Assembly: GCA_964036665.1 (NCBI GenBank)
Contig: OZ038533.1
Span: 4,822,001-4,886,000, forward strand
Origin: Gordius sp. MW1
Taxonomy: Eukaryota; Nematomorpha; Gordioida; Gordea; Gordiidae
Length of the DNA: 64,000 bases
Reading direction: 5' to 3'
Shown: piece after piece, positions 12,001-20,078 of the stretch
Layout: each line of letters begins with the position of its first letter
Position numbering within the stretch: the stretch's first letter is position 1
Position numbers and translations under genes: made by a program
Notes under the pieces: model-generated
Databases searched by the model: none
Told to the model about the DNA's origin: nothing
The model's input: the letters and a program-made list of their open reading frames with translations, nothing else

Positions 12001-14893
12001 TATAAGCTATAGCACATAGTCACTTAGGGCGCTGGAGCTATAGCGTGGCGCTAACATTGTTATAAAATTTATAGGTTAAATTGCATTATTATGCGCACAT
12101 GTGGTTTGAACTAAGTATCCAGGTTATTTAATTAATAAGCTCAGGGCTATAAATAAGTTAAATATTTAAAAAATTTAATTTTGCACTTCCGTATAACACT
12201 GCAACTCACTTTTTTAATAGAACATTTAGCCTTAAAACTTCCGTCAATAACATTAGAACACATTATAATAACGTCCATCCGGGAAAATCAATGAGCCAGT
12301 ATTAATTTCACAAAATATTCTGAAATTAAAATATCATGCCTAGTTGCTAATAATTTTTAATTATGTAACAAACTTATAAGTTTTATAATATTACTTGGAA
12401 ACTATGACGTTTATAGTTGAATTTTAATCTTTAAAACCATGGTAAAATAATCAAAACGCCTAATTAAAATTAATTAATGAGAAATAGTAGATTGAAAAAT
12501 CTTGTTTGTATATCGATTGGAATTAATGTTATTTTTTAACTTAAGATTTTTTGAATATATGAATGTATTGTTACTCCAGATTCTATTTATTTATATCCCT
12601 GCGTCTCTCATACTTAATTTTGATCACTTATTTATAGCCCTGAGCTTATTAATTAAATAACCTGGATACTTATTTTAAACCACATGTATAAAAATGCAAT
12701 TTAACCTATAAATTTTATAACAATGTTAGCGCCACGCTATAGCTCTAGCGCCCTAAGTGACTATGTGCTATAGCTCTAGCGCCTTAAGTGACTATGTGCT
12801 ATACCTCTAGCGCCTTAAGTGACTATGTGCTATACCTCTAGCTTTAGCGCCTTCAAGTGACTATGTGTCATAGTTTAGCGCCTCCAAGTGACTATCTGCC
12901 ATAGCTTTAGCGCCTCCAAGTGACTATGAGCTATAGCTTTAGCGCCTATCAAACGCTATTTCACCATCACTAGTATCGTCGAGATAAAATGATTGTTTTT
13001 GTTGTTAGTGAAAATTAGCCATAAAATGACTTTTTTAATCGAATTAGATAGCAAAATATATGGTTTGTTTTTAAAATTGTTTATTTTGTAGGTTGTTTAA
13101 AAGAGATTGGTGTATCTACAATGCTCGGTTTTATACTGATTTTCTTTTTAAATCGTCCTAATTTTTAGTAAAACCTTTAAATAACTAAATTGGAATTAAA
13201 AATTAAGTTTTTCAAAAGGATTTAATTTTAAGAATCTAAAAAATAATCGCTATTCTTACCTTGCTGGACCACTTTTTTGTATATACAGCTTAAAATCTAC
13301 CCTCTTCAATATATTTGGAAAAAGAATTTTTGGGATGAGAGGTAGCATAAGAATATTTTAGCAACTAAAATAAAAATACACTTAACTTCATCAACGAAGA
13401 TATTGGCGTTAAAAATATTTGTTTCGCTCTTATGTAGATTCAAAACAACATCCACCTTTGGTGATTCGTGATACCGGATTATCCGTTGATTTGGTAAAAA
13501 TCTGAATTTTAGTCTGTCATCAAAATTTTGTAATATAAATTATATTAAAACCATAAATGTCACAAATTTATTTTACTTAACTTTATTTCTGGCATTACTA
13601 TAGCGCACTTCAAAAAACTTGGGGTTGGGCAAAACAAGTGTAGCTCTCTCATTTTTATACGCGATATATAGATCTAAACAAACTCTAGTTAGAAATAAAA
13701 AATAACCTTTAAGATTGCGTTTTGTGATTTGGGCGAAGCAAATAAAGCTAACTCATTTTTAGACACGACGACAACTACCTTAAAAACTCGCGTTGGTAAT
13801 AAAAAACCGTAGAAAATGTGTTTAATTAATTGTTCAAATATCTGTGTTTATACTTAGTTTTCATTCGATTGTTTTATTTGCTATGCAATTTATGGGCTCA
13901 CTTTGGGTGGAAAAAGTCTGTCCTGTCCTTTACTCATATGTTCTAATATATATGTTGCATTTAGGAACGAGAACTATCTAGTACATGGAGAACCCTGGAT
14001 GATTTTGTTGTCAATGGGGAATCTCAAGAAGAGGAAGAGCACGCGATCGAGAAGGCATTAACATCAGTAGATCACGTGGATGGGTCGTCGTCACGTGACA
14101 GTAAAGCGGCACCCAAACAACAACAGAACAACAATGCTTTTAAGGCCAATTTGAAATTGGAAAGCTCAAAGTAATAAATTTCTTACTTATCCCAAGCTGT
14201 AAAAATATTTTTTGGTTGTATATTAAATTGTAGTTAAGATTAAGTCTGTGTCTTTTGAATTGTTATAGTTATACCAAATCAGGTTTGCCAATAGTATTTT
14301 CCAATGTTAAAAATGAAAAGGGCTATTTATGGATCCTATCATTTGAAAATGGCATTTTGTTATAGGACAATGCTGATAGTTGTCTATACAATTATGATAT
14401 TGTTATGAGTTAAGTAGGTACCACCCGCCCCCCCCCCCCAAAAAAAAAGAAGATTTTTGTAATATATAATAAATTTGTGATAATTAAAGGATTTATTTAG
14501 TTTTTTGGACCTTTTTAGAGCTCTGCCCCGGGCTCCTGTGCGTTCATTTTTAAGAAAGGTTACAAATAGCCTTTACATAGTAATTTTATTATTTCTAGTT
14601 TACTGGCTTCGGAACTTGACAAATATATGGCCCCGCCCACGGGGGCAGATCTTTCCCCTTCGTCTGATGACGTTACGAACGCTAGGGTGGGGCAACGGGC
14701 CCTCCTGCTCCGCCGCCTGTTCGCCACATCCTTGCTCACCGAGTCATCATCAGCTGTTCCCAATTCCGTCGTACCGAGTCACGTGACAACCGAGCTCGCC
14801 CCGCTCTCACGAACCTTTTGGGACCGGAATCACGTGGCCGACAACGACGAAGTCACGTGTCGTACTGTTGCCGTATGGCAAGAAAAATTTTAA
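1..14893 (+). CDS. KCMF1: KCMF1-like zinc-finger protein gene, 5' end outside the window
   Basis: The first 50 bases and the exons at 3052 and 4474 encode a clear KCMF1 signature: the end of the ZZ domain (HTMQCILTSSDYD), a GGE linker, a C2H2-like finger (CPLCGQLGFSDKSLYDHV, then EH) and a second Cys-rich finger (ICPIC, then DDF and EH). KCMF1 family proteins are cytosolic RING-less E3 ubiquitin ligases. Downstream exons at 5804, 7951, 9916, 11583, 13438, 13965 and 14599 join in matching phase without a stop and encode a low-complexity Ser/Gly/Pro/acidic tail, ending TAA at 14893; about 607 codons lie in the window. The zinc-finger part is a strong call. The tail is not recognisably conserved, and its exon structure rests on open frame, phase and splice signals. 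An alternative 3' end may use exons at 17201 and 23643. Confidence 0.85.
909..1100. mobile_element. hAT-type MITE (TAGTGTTGTAAAAACGG family), diverged
   Basis: Ends TAGTGTTGTAAAAACGGCTG and its inverted counterpart (...CAGCCCTTTTTACATCACTA); interior carries several GTCGAC words. No clean target duplication. Confidence 0.7.
1560..1752. mobile_element. hAT-type MITE (TAGTGTTGTAAAAACGG family)
   Basis: Starts TAGTGTCGTAAAAACGG and ends ...CCGTTTTTCCAACACA; interior GGTCGACC palindromes near both ends. Confidence 0.7.
2634..2741. mobile_element. Short hAT-type MITE (TAGTGTTGTAAAAACGG family)
   Basis: 108-bp copy: TAGTGTTGTAAAAACG ... TTTACAACACTA, with imperfect 8-bp flanking duplication GTTCATAC / GTTTAGAC. 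Confidence 0.72.
3052..3188 (+). CDS. KCMF1: KCMF1 exon, first C2H2-type finger
   Basis: Acceptor ATTATTAG, donor GTAATC. It supplies AC to complete GAT (D), then reads VCFGGEN, ACPLCGQLGFSDKSLYDHV and GEHPKSRKEF. CxxC with a downstream HxxxxH and the GGE linker match the KCMF1 family. It enters in phase 1 and leaves in phase 0; 137 nt. Confidence 0.92.
4474..4578 (+). CDS. KCMF1: KCMF1 exon, second zinc finger, ends at a U12-type donor
   Basis: Acceptor AATCTTAG. Reads ICPICAGNPSRDPN, MVDDFPTHYNLEHKTAYREI, matching the family pattern ICPICAxxPGGDPN, VTDDFxxHLTLEH. There is no GT donor between the finger and the in-frame stop at about 4610; instead the exon abuts ATATCCTTT, the U12 5' splice consensus. 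35 codons, phase 0. Confidence 0.9.
4762..4940. mobile_element. hAT-type MITE (TAGTGTTGTAAAAACGG family), best-preserved copy
   Basis: Inverted ends TAGTGTTGTAAAAACGGCTG / CCGTTTTTACAATACTA, flanked by an 8-bp duplication ATGCTCAC / AAGCTCAC. The 8-bp duplication and TAGTG end place the family in the hAT superfamily. Lies in the U12-type intron. Confidence 0.78.
5518..5657. mobile_element. GGGCGTAGCC foldback MITE, copy 1
   Basis: CATGGGCGTAGCCAGC ... GGCTACGCCCATG; interior GAGGGGCAAAATGATCATTT and TTGGATTTAGAGG. Terminal inverted repeat of about 14 bp plus G/C-rich subterminal parts. Family members recur throughout the window. Confidence 0.82.
5804..6088 (+). CDS. KCMF1: KCMF1 exon, Ser/Gly-rich linker
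   Basis: Begins GCC AGC AAT right after the AT-AC intron. It reads a Ser/Gly run, then APPKRRGLGGALLQ and DPAPPLSSLLAAYLDN, which recalls the RGLGG and DPIAELLSQL stretches of animal KCMF1. Ends AAA ACG before donor GTGGGT. 95 codons, phase 0 at both ends. Very GC-rich against AT-rich flanks. Confidence 0.8.
7287..7375 (+). repeat. Three-unit tandem repeat with telomere-like words
   Basis: About 33-bp unit AACCCTAACCCTAAAGTACTGC followed by ATAATTAT, about three copies, in the KCMF1-like intron. Confidence 0.7.
7951..8287 (+). CDS. KCMF1: KCMF1-like exon, acidic tail
   Basis: Acceptor CTCGCGTTAG, donor GTAGAC. About 112 codons: basic N-part (GRERKKGAPARS), a QQQQ run, then GLLDDLTAELNDILLGGG and an acidic block (DEEEEEG). 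Phase 0 in, phase 1 out. Long open frames on the opposite strand here are shadows of the same GC-rich exon. Confidence 0.75.
8515..9136. mobile_element. GGGCGTAGCC foldback MITE split by an insertion
   Basis: Left part GTGGGCGTAGCCAAGG at 8515 and right part TTGCCCCTCCCTAAATCATT to GCTGGCTAGGCTCAT at 9136 belong together; about 470 bp between them includes repeated ACTGAGCA words (8870-9030) and a piece of hAT-type MITE (GGTCGACTAAACAAAAC). Confidence 0.65.
9916..10101 (+). CDS. KCMF1: KCMF1-like exon, Ser/Glu-rich
   Basis: Acceptor CCTATTTAG; the leading AT completes GAT with the G of the previous exon. Reads DDLMEEEELDSSSASGEG and, further on, FTESTEEGDDVIASSI. Donor GTAGTA after CGA AAA A (phase 1). 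Looks like a disordered, phosphorylation-prone tail; no domain recognised. Confidence 0.72.
10310..10509. mobile_element. hAT-type MITE (TAGTGTTGTAAAAACGG family)
   Basis: TAGTGTTTTAAAAACGGCTG ... TTTTTACGACACTA with flanks CCATGCAA / CCACACAA (6 of 8 match). Confidence 0.75.
11022..11224. mobile_element. hAT-type MITE (TAGAGTTG family), copy 1
   Basis: 203 bp with inverted ends TAGAGTTGTTAAATTG / GCAATTTAACATTTCTA, flanked by a perfect 8-bp duplication GTAATCAG (11014-11021 and 11225-11232). Interior has GAGCACGCACACTGAG and CTCGAGGGCCGAGC. Confidence 0.88.
11583..11756 (+). CDS. KCMF1: KCMF1-like exon, Arg/Asp/Thr-rich
   Basis: Acceptor CATCAAAG; AG completes AAG with the previous A. Reads RRKAGSSSRDTSRDNTRTED and ends PTPSRSRK before donor GTAAAT. 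Contains two CACGTG words (11607, 11645) in different codon phases. A hAT-type foldback element begins 16 nt after the donor. Confidence 0.7.
11869..12056 (+). repeat. Left 31-bp tandem array of the foldback element
   Basis: Roughly six units of GGCGCTnnAGCTATAGCACATAGTCACTTAA-type sequence, period 31 (one unit 33), with a few substitutions each. Confidence 0.8.
12726..12955 (-). repeat. Right 31-bp tandem array of the foldback element
   Basis: About seven units in inverse orientation (TAGCGCCTTAAGTGACTATG...), slightly more diverged toward the outer end. Confidence 0.8.
13438..13493 (+). CDS. KCMF1: KCMF1-like mini-exon
   Basis: 56 nt between TATGTAG and donor GTAAAA. AT completes AAT; it reads NSKQHPPLVIRDTGLSVDL. 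It is the only piece I found that converts the phase 1 end of the 11583 exon into the phase 0 start needed at 13965, which is the main support. Confidence 0.6.
13965..14170 (+). CDS. KCMF1: KCMF1-like exon
   Basis: Acceptor GCATTTAG. Reads ERELSSTWRTLDDFVVNGES, an EEEE run, Gln/Asn runs, ending LKLESS plus AA before donor GTAATA. An unspliced read hits TAA within a few bases, so this could also be an alternative end. Two CACGTG words at 14073 and 14092. Confidence 0.68.
14599..14893 (+). CDS. KCMF1: KCMF1-like terminal exon
   Basis: Acceptor ATTTCTAG; one base completes the phase 2 codon, then LLASELDKYMAPPTGADLSP. A later segment, RALLLRRLFATSLLTESSS, resembles the FVQELLLSTLVREESSS region of animal KCMF1. 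TAA at 14891-14893. Three CACGTG words. A possible internal donor (GTATGG after GTT GCC, phase 0) could lead to the exon at 17201. Confidence 0.7.
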
Positions 14894-17200
14894 TAATTTC
14901 TATTTTGCTGCAACGTTGTTTTGCGACTGTTAATTTTATAAGTTACTTATAAGTCTGAGCCTTATCTTGGCTCAGACAACTACTTTATTTATTTAAGGCG
15001 GGGAATAATATTTTCTAAAGGATGGCTCCAATTACGGAATCCCATACGTTAATGAATTATTAGAATTTCGGTCCTCCCCCAAAAAGGGAGGACAATTATC
15101 TTTCTAAAATTAATTAGTCTTCCAAAAGTATATTTTCTATTCAACTACACGAAATACAAATATATGAAAAATGAGAATGAATGAATTAAAAATTAATGAA
15201 TAATGATGATTGTGCAATAACACTAACTAACGCGAAGTAATTAAATTCGCTCGCTCGAGATAGGTGTTAAAAAGCGAAGTGGTACCATCTCGTGGTAACA
15301 ATGATGACTCATCAGTCATAAAATAAATTTGCCATAATTAAATTGGATAACTATAAAAATCGTAGGGTATTAGTGTAAGTATGTGTGTGGGGGGGGGGTT
15401 TAGGTTGAACACCACAGTTACATATGTAACTTTAATGCTCATTGGTAAATAAGTGTTGGATTATAATAAAATATAATATTCTGGTAATGAGAGAATTGAG
15501 CTTAGAAGATTTATTTTGAGAGTAGGGCCTCTTCCACTTTTATTAGTTTTATAGAAAGCATTTTAACCCTAACCCTTAAATCAATTTTTTGTGGAATAAT
15601 TATTTAATATAATCTGATTTGGTCTTATATATACCTATCTTCAATAGTACTATGGCATACTGATGAGATGAGTTCCAATAAAAGCGAAAACGTCGCGTCA
15701 CATGCTAAAAAAGATAAATATTGGCCAAATTAGTGTCTAATTTAAAAATTGCAGTAGATGGCATATATTACTATTTGATTCACGGTTACCGCCGGTCGTA
15801 AAGCGGGTCCTTTTTCATAAGGTTAAGTGAATTTGTGGAAAGATGTTAATAATTGACTCAAAAATGGTGCATGCTTTCTTTAAAATTGGAAGCTATTTTC
15901 GATGTAAAATCGCCACGTTTTCGGCCGACACCCTCAGATTTTTATGAAATTTGGTGAAAATGTAGAAACTATGGATATTATTAAATATTTTAAATTTTAG
16001 CTCATTCGGACCGGTACTTTTCGAGTTGTGGAGGCTCAAAGGTCAGAAATCCGTCTTTTACGACATCGGGTTATGGCAAATTCGATATTTTTTTTCCAGT
16101 TATTCGCCCCCTAATCATAAAATCTTATAGTAATAGGCAAGACCTGACTTGATAGAAAATTTTTTTGATCATCTGGTGATGGCCGAATTCCCTTTTCTAC
16201 GAATAGTCTCAAAGCTTTTAAAATTCGAAACCAATACTTTTTTGACTCCTATATAACAATTTGAATGAAATGTGACTTGGATCAACCCGAAATGGTCAAA
16301 AAGGCAAAATTTGTACTTTTATTACTTTAACTCATCTCAAAAAATCTATCATTGCCATTTAAGCAATCTTATATTATAAGTATCCTTAATAATAATAATT
16401 TTGCTAGTAATCGGCAGTTCTACCCGAATCTTTACCACCCATTTTTTTTATTAGAAATTGGTGGAGAATGGAGAGGATTGGGGTATTAGGGCTAATTTAT
16501 GGCAAACTTATTTTAATTGGAGATACTCGTAATTTATATTGCTTTAATAGCAATGATACGTTTTTGTGTGGTCATTTTGGCACCAAAATTAATAACGCTG
16601 CATATGTTGTTTTGACCATTTTCGGTTGGTCGCCCAACTCCTATTTTCATTTAAATTGTTATAAAGGCGGTTGTTTCAAATTTAAAAGGGTGAATAGTCA
16701 ACGATGGAAATGACATTTTGACCATTATTAGATGACCGACCAATTTTTATTACTTATGGCAGGTCCAACCTGTCACTACAACAAATTCCATGATTAGGGA
16801 GGGGAGTGAAAAGATTATCGAGTCTTAAATGAAGGATATATCACCTTTGAGCCCCCCCCCCCACTACTCGTAAAGTAGTAGTTCAAATGAACTAAAAATT
16901 AAAAAAAAATTATGATATTCATGAGATTCATGAGATTTAATAAATTTTTCTAAGGGTCGGCTGAAAACGTGCGATTTGACATGGATGCCCCTCTAAACTC
17001 CTCTATGCTCCATATAAACGTAGCAAATTTGCTATGCTATTTAAAGGGGGAGGGGGGGGGGACAAAATAGGTTTTTACAGAAGCCAAATTTCCATTGTAA
17101 TTAAAAAAAATTTTAAAAGTTGGACAGGACGGATGGGACAACCAAAAGCGAACCCACAAATTGCGTAGCAATTAATGAAAAAATGTTTATTATTTTATAG
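14894..17200. other. AT-rich noncoding DNA
   Basis: No credible exon seen. Holds short G/C homopolymer tracts (about 15390, 16852, 17045), unclassified old-repeat-like sequence around 15780-16740, and at 17115-17175 one copy of a dispersed repeat (GACAACCAAAAGCGA followed by TTGCGTAGCAATTAA) seen also at 3719, 13870 (reverse), 24195 (reverse) and 26700. Confidence 0.5.
14953..14977 (+). promoter_or_regulatory. 3' UTR stem-loop
   Basis: Perfect 9-bp stem GTCTGAGCC / GGCTCAGAC around a 7-nt loop TTATCTT, 60 nt after the KCMF1-like stop codon. A possible RNA-structure element in the 3' UTR; no function is known from sequence alone. Confidence 0.4.
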
Positions 17201-17514
17201 CACCAGGAGTGTAAAAGTGGAATAAATCGTGCTGCTAAAATGGATAGGGGCTTCGACCCTGCAACACCCTGTAACAAGTTAACTAAACGAAACAACCAAG
17301 TGAAGTGCAATCAACAGCGATATATTATTCAAAATGGTGGCGGAAGCACTCAAGGTATCCGTACGCGCCTTACCGGTGGGTCACGTGATCCACCGCCCCT
17401 TTCGGCGACGTCGTCCAATCAAAACAAAGCATGTCGACAGCCACCACCCCCAGTATCCGCGGTAATGAGGGGTGGGGCTTTTACCACGCCCTCCGCTTCT
17501 CATCCAACCCCTAG
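17201..17514 (+). CDS. GC-rich exon of unknown gene, possibly a KCMF1 3' extension
   Basis: Acceptor TTTTATAG, donor GTAGGT after CCT AG (phase 2). Open for 104 codons from HQECKSGINRAAKMDRGF; later GSRDPPPLSATSS and a PPPP run. The upstream in-frame stop is the acceptor TAG itself. Composition (GC-rich, Pro/Ser/Thr) and a TCACGTG word at 17381 match the KCMF1-like tail exons, and phase 0 entry fits a donor candidate in the 14599 exon. Could equally be its own gene with unseen 5' exons. Confidence 0.55.
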
Positions 17515-18119
17515 GTAGGTATGCCAAAACGAATTATTCTCCTAGTAGTTTTTTTTGTTAAAAGTTTATTTATACCTTTCACATCCAAGCATTTTTATGT
17601 GATATGATTAAAAACTTGTTGGACCCAGAATAACTTGGGAAGAATATTCGTGGCAGGATTAAATTGATGAAAAGGGGGATAGGTCATTTAGAATATATTG
17701 GGGAGTTTTTAGAGATATATTGGGGAGATTTTACTGGATGATAGGGGGCCGGGGAAAACCAACCTTCTCCCCGGTAAAATGTCGTATTATTAAACTAAAA
17801 TCTCTCTTGTGTATAAACTTTATTTCTATTACACCAATACAACCAAGAATAAATTAATTAATATCTAAAAGATATCCCCGTACTATCATAATGACTCAGG
17901 CATATTATCAGTGATACACAATCATATATGGGGATAAAATAAATAATATCAGCGCGTCGGGGGGGGGGATTTAATATGCGTACTAAACTTAATTAGAAAA
18001 GGAGAGACGTGTGGCGGCGGCGTCTATACCTTTTACAAACAAAGTAAACATCTGGCTTAGTCTTTGTATACTTGTATCTCCGGATACGCTAACTTCATTC
18101 TTCGTGTATGGGTACACGA

Positions 18120-19870
18120 TAATACCAAAACAAAGTTACATATGTAAGCGTAATGCAAAAAAAAATATATTGGTTAAAGATCTATATCATTATCTATAAA
18201 ATAGGCCAATCGGCAAAGGATTCAAAGTTGTATCGTACAACCAGAATCCCTTGTTGCCTGAGTAAAAAGGACGCGATTTTAATTTCGGTGAACGTTTTCC
18301 GATTTTTTGAAAAAATTCCATTGCATGTTTACCGAAGGAACCAGAGCACGAGGCAACAACAGTGATAAAAATATTGGATGCCAAAAGGGCAGAATATTGT
18401 TTCGTTTTAGGCCCTTCTGCGGTGACGATAGGGTCGTAATTAAAATGGGAAGGAGCAAATAAGTCAATACAAGTAAAATCTCATCAGAGGGAGAGGCCAT
18501 TTTGCCAGGTGACATAGAAGAGCCGTCAAGGCGCATCCTACCTTCCAGAGAGGGATCAGACGGCTTAAGGATTGAAGGGATTTAGCCTTTTTAGTGGAGC
18601 TTGAATTAATAAATTGGATTTGCAAGGCAATGTAGAGGGTGCCTGGCATATTTGTCTACTATGATAAGGCAATTCCGACAAGAGAACTCTTTGGTGTAAC
18701 TAATTTCCAACCTTAAAGCTTTGGAATATGACAGCTCAAAGTCTTCAAGCAGCATTCCCAAAAGTTTGCTGGGATAGGCTTCAAGCCACTCGTGACCGGA
18801 ACCATCAAAAGCGAGGGACCTAAGGTTGTAATGCTGTCTATCATCGCTGCTCGATAAAAGGTAATCAACGGAGCGCGATACTAGTCCAGAATCCCAATCC
18901 TTTTGTCTCGTACTTTGAGGTTGAATGGTCTCGGGTGTGACATTCAAATTCCAAAGCTCCAAGGCTTGAGTTAGCAGAGGGTCGGAATCATGTTTTGTGA
19001 GATTAAAAATTTAGTTTTGGACCGACTTAAAAGAAGAAATAAAAGCAGCTAGCGATATGCTGTCGGGAGGACGAATTCCTAATCCTCCAGATTTGGTTGG
19101 GAGGGATGCTTGAATCCAATTGTTAGTATTAAATTTAAAATTTTTTCTAATATAGTTTTCAAAAAGCCTTCGTACGACTTTAAAACGTCTGGGTGTAAAA
19201 ATGCGCCAGATGGGCGAAAACAATGATTAATCTTTGAAATGTTAAAATAGTTTTTGATTATGTAAAATGAGTGATGCGCAGGCAAGCATTTTAAAAGTTG
19301 CGTTTTAGATTTAAAATTTCGAAATTCTTATGAAGAAAATTTAAAACACATTTTTCACCGCCAATGGGTGATCCCAAAAGGGATATGTTTTCTTTCTCTA
19401 AAACTTTAATTGGTTTTAAAAAATGGAAAGTCAATAGTGTTGGGGGCCTGAATGATTTCACATTTTTTCGGGTTTAATTTAAGATTTAGAATGGGTTCAA
19501 AATTTTTGATGATTTCTATAGCTTTACTAATCTCCTCCGGGCGGCCACATAGGGTGGCGTCATCGAGATACCAAACATTCAAATCGAGGGTACACTGAGA
19601 TGATATTGTCTTGACTAAATTGTGAATGGCTAAACAAAACAAAGGAGGGCCTAATGGATCTCCTTGTTAAATACCTTCGGACGAGTCTATGACGTATTCG
19701 CCGAACCGAAGCTTGGTTGTAGAACCATAGCTTACTAAAATGTAATTAAAAATTGTGAGAATTCAGCTAAAAAAGTGTTAATACGGGTTTCTCTTTGAAT
19801 GCTGTTAAAGGCATTGGCAAAATCTAATTTAACGAGGCAGGACTCGCTAGGAATATTTTGAAGTGTAATC
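18120..19870 (-). pseudogene. Decayed LINE reverse transcriptase, left copy, 5' truncated
   Basis: On the - strand, in order: LDFANAFNSI-like block near 19840, QGDPLGPPLFCLAIHNLVK with the preceding Q codon turned into TAA (19660), WYLDDATLCGRPEEISKAIE (19560), LNPKKCEII (19460), PAHHSFYIIKNYFNISKIN (19270), QASLPTKSGGLGIRPPDSIS (19080) and later C-terminal pieces to about 18190. YLDD and the GGLGIR block show a non-LTR element. Many stops and shifts. The 3' end near 18128 matches the right copy end near 23000. Confidence 0.8.
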
Positions 19871-20078
19871 CGGCCAGCATGGCTGGCTGCCTCACAGCCG
19901 CTCTTACTCCCGAAGTATCACATAAGTCGTCAATTTATAATTTTCCAATCTTATACAATGCATAATACTGATTCCAGAAACACCTTTGTATTATCAAACA
20001 TGCTAAATTCACATTAAGTAAGTAACGGATAAATTTAAAACAACTTTAAAATCTATTGTTCAACTTATCCTCTCTTGA

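Larger units (their letters stand above)
11772..12972. mobile_element. hAT-type foldback element with subterminal tandem arrays
   Basis: 1,201 bp with ends TAGTGATGGTGAAACGC-like / ...TTTCACCATCACTA and a perfect 8-bp duplication GTATCGTC (11764-11771, 12973-12980). Each arm (about 290 and 250 bp) is an array of about 31-bp units built on GGCGCT..AGCTATAGCACATAG. The arms plus about 80 bp of adjacent sequence are inverted copies of each other; the central part is unique, AT-rich and noncoding. Confidence 0.88.

Noticed and set aside
14519-14558. 40-nt exon candidate (acceptor CTTTTTAG, donor GTTACA)
   Set aside because: It can follow the 13965 exon, but leaves phase 0 where the 14599 exon needs phase 2; skipping it keeps the frame.
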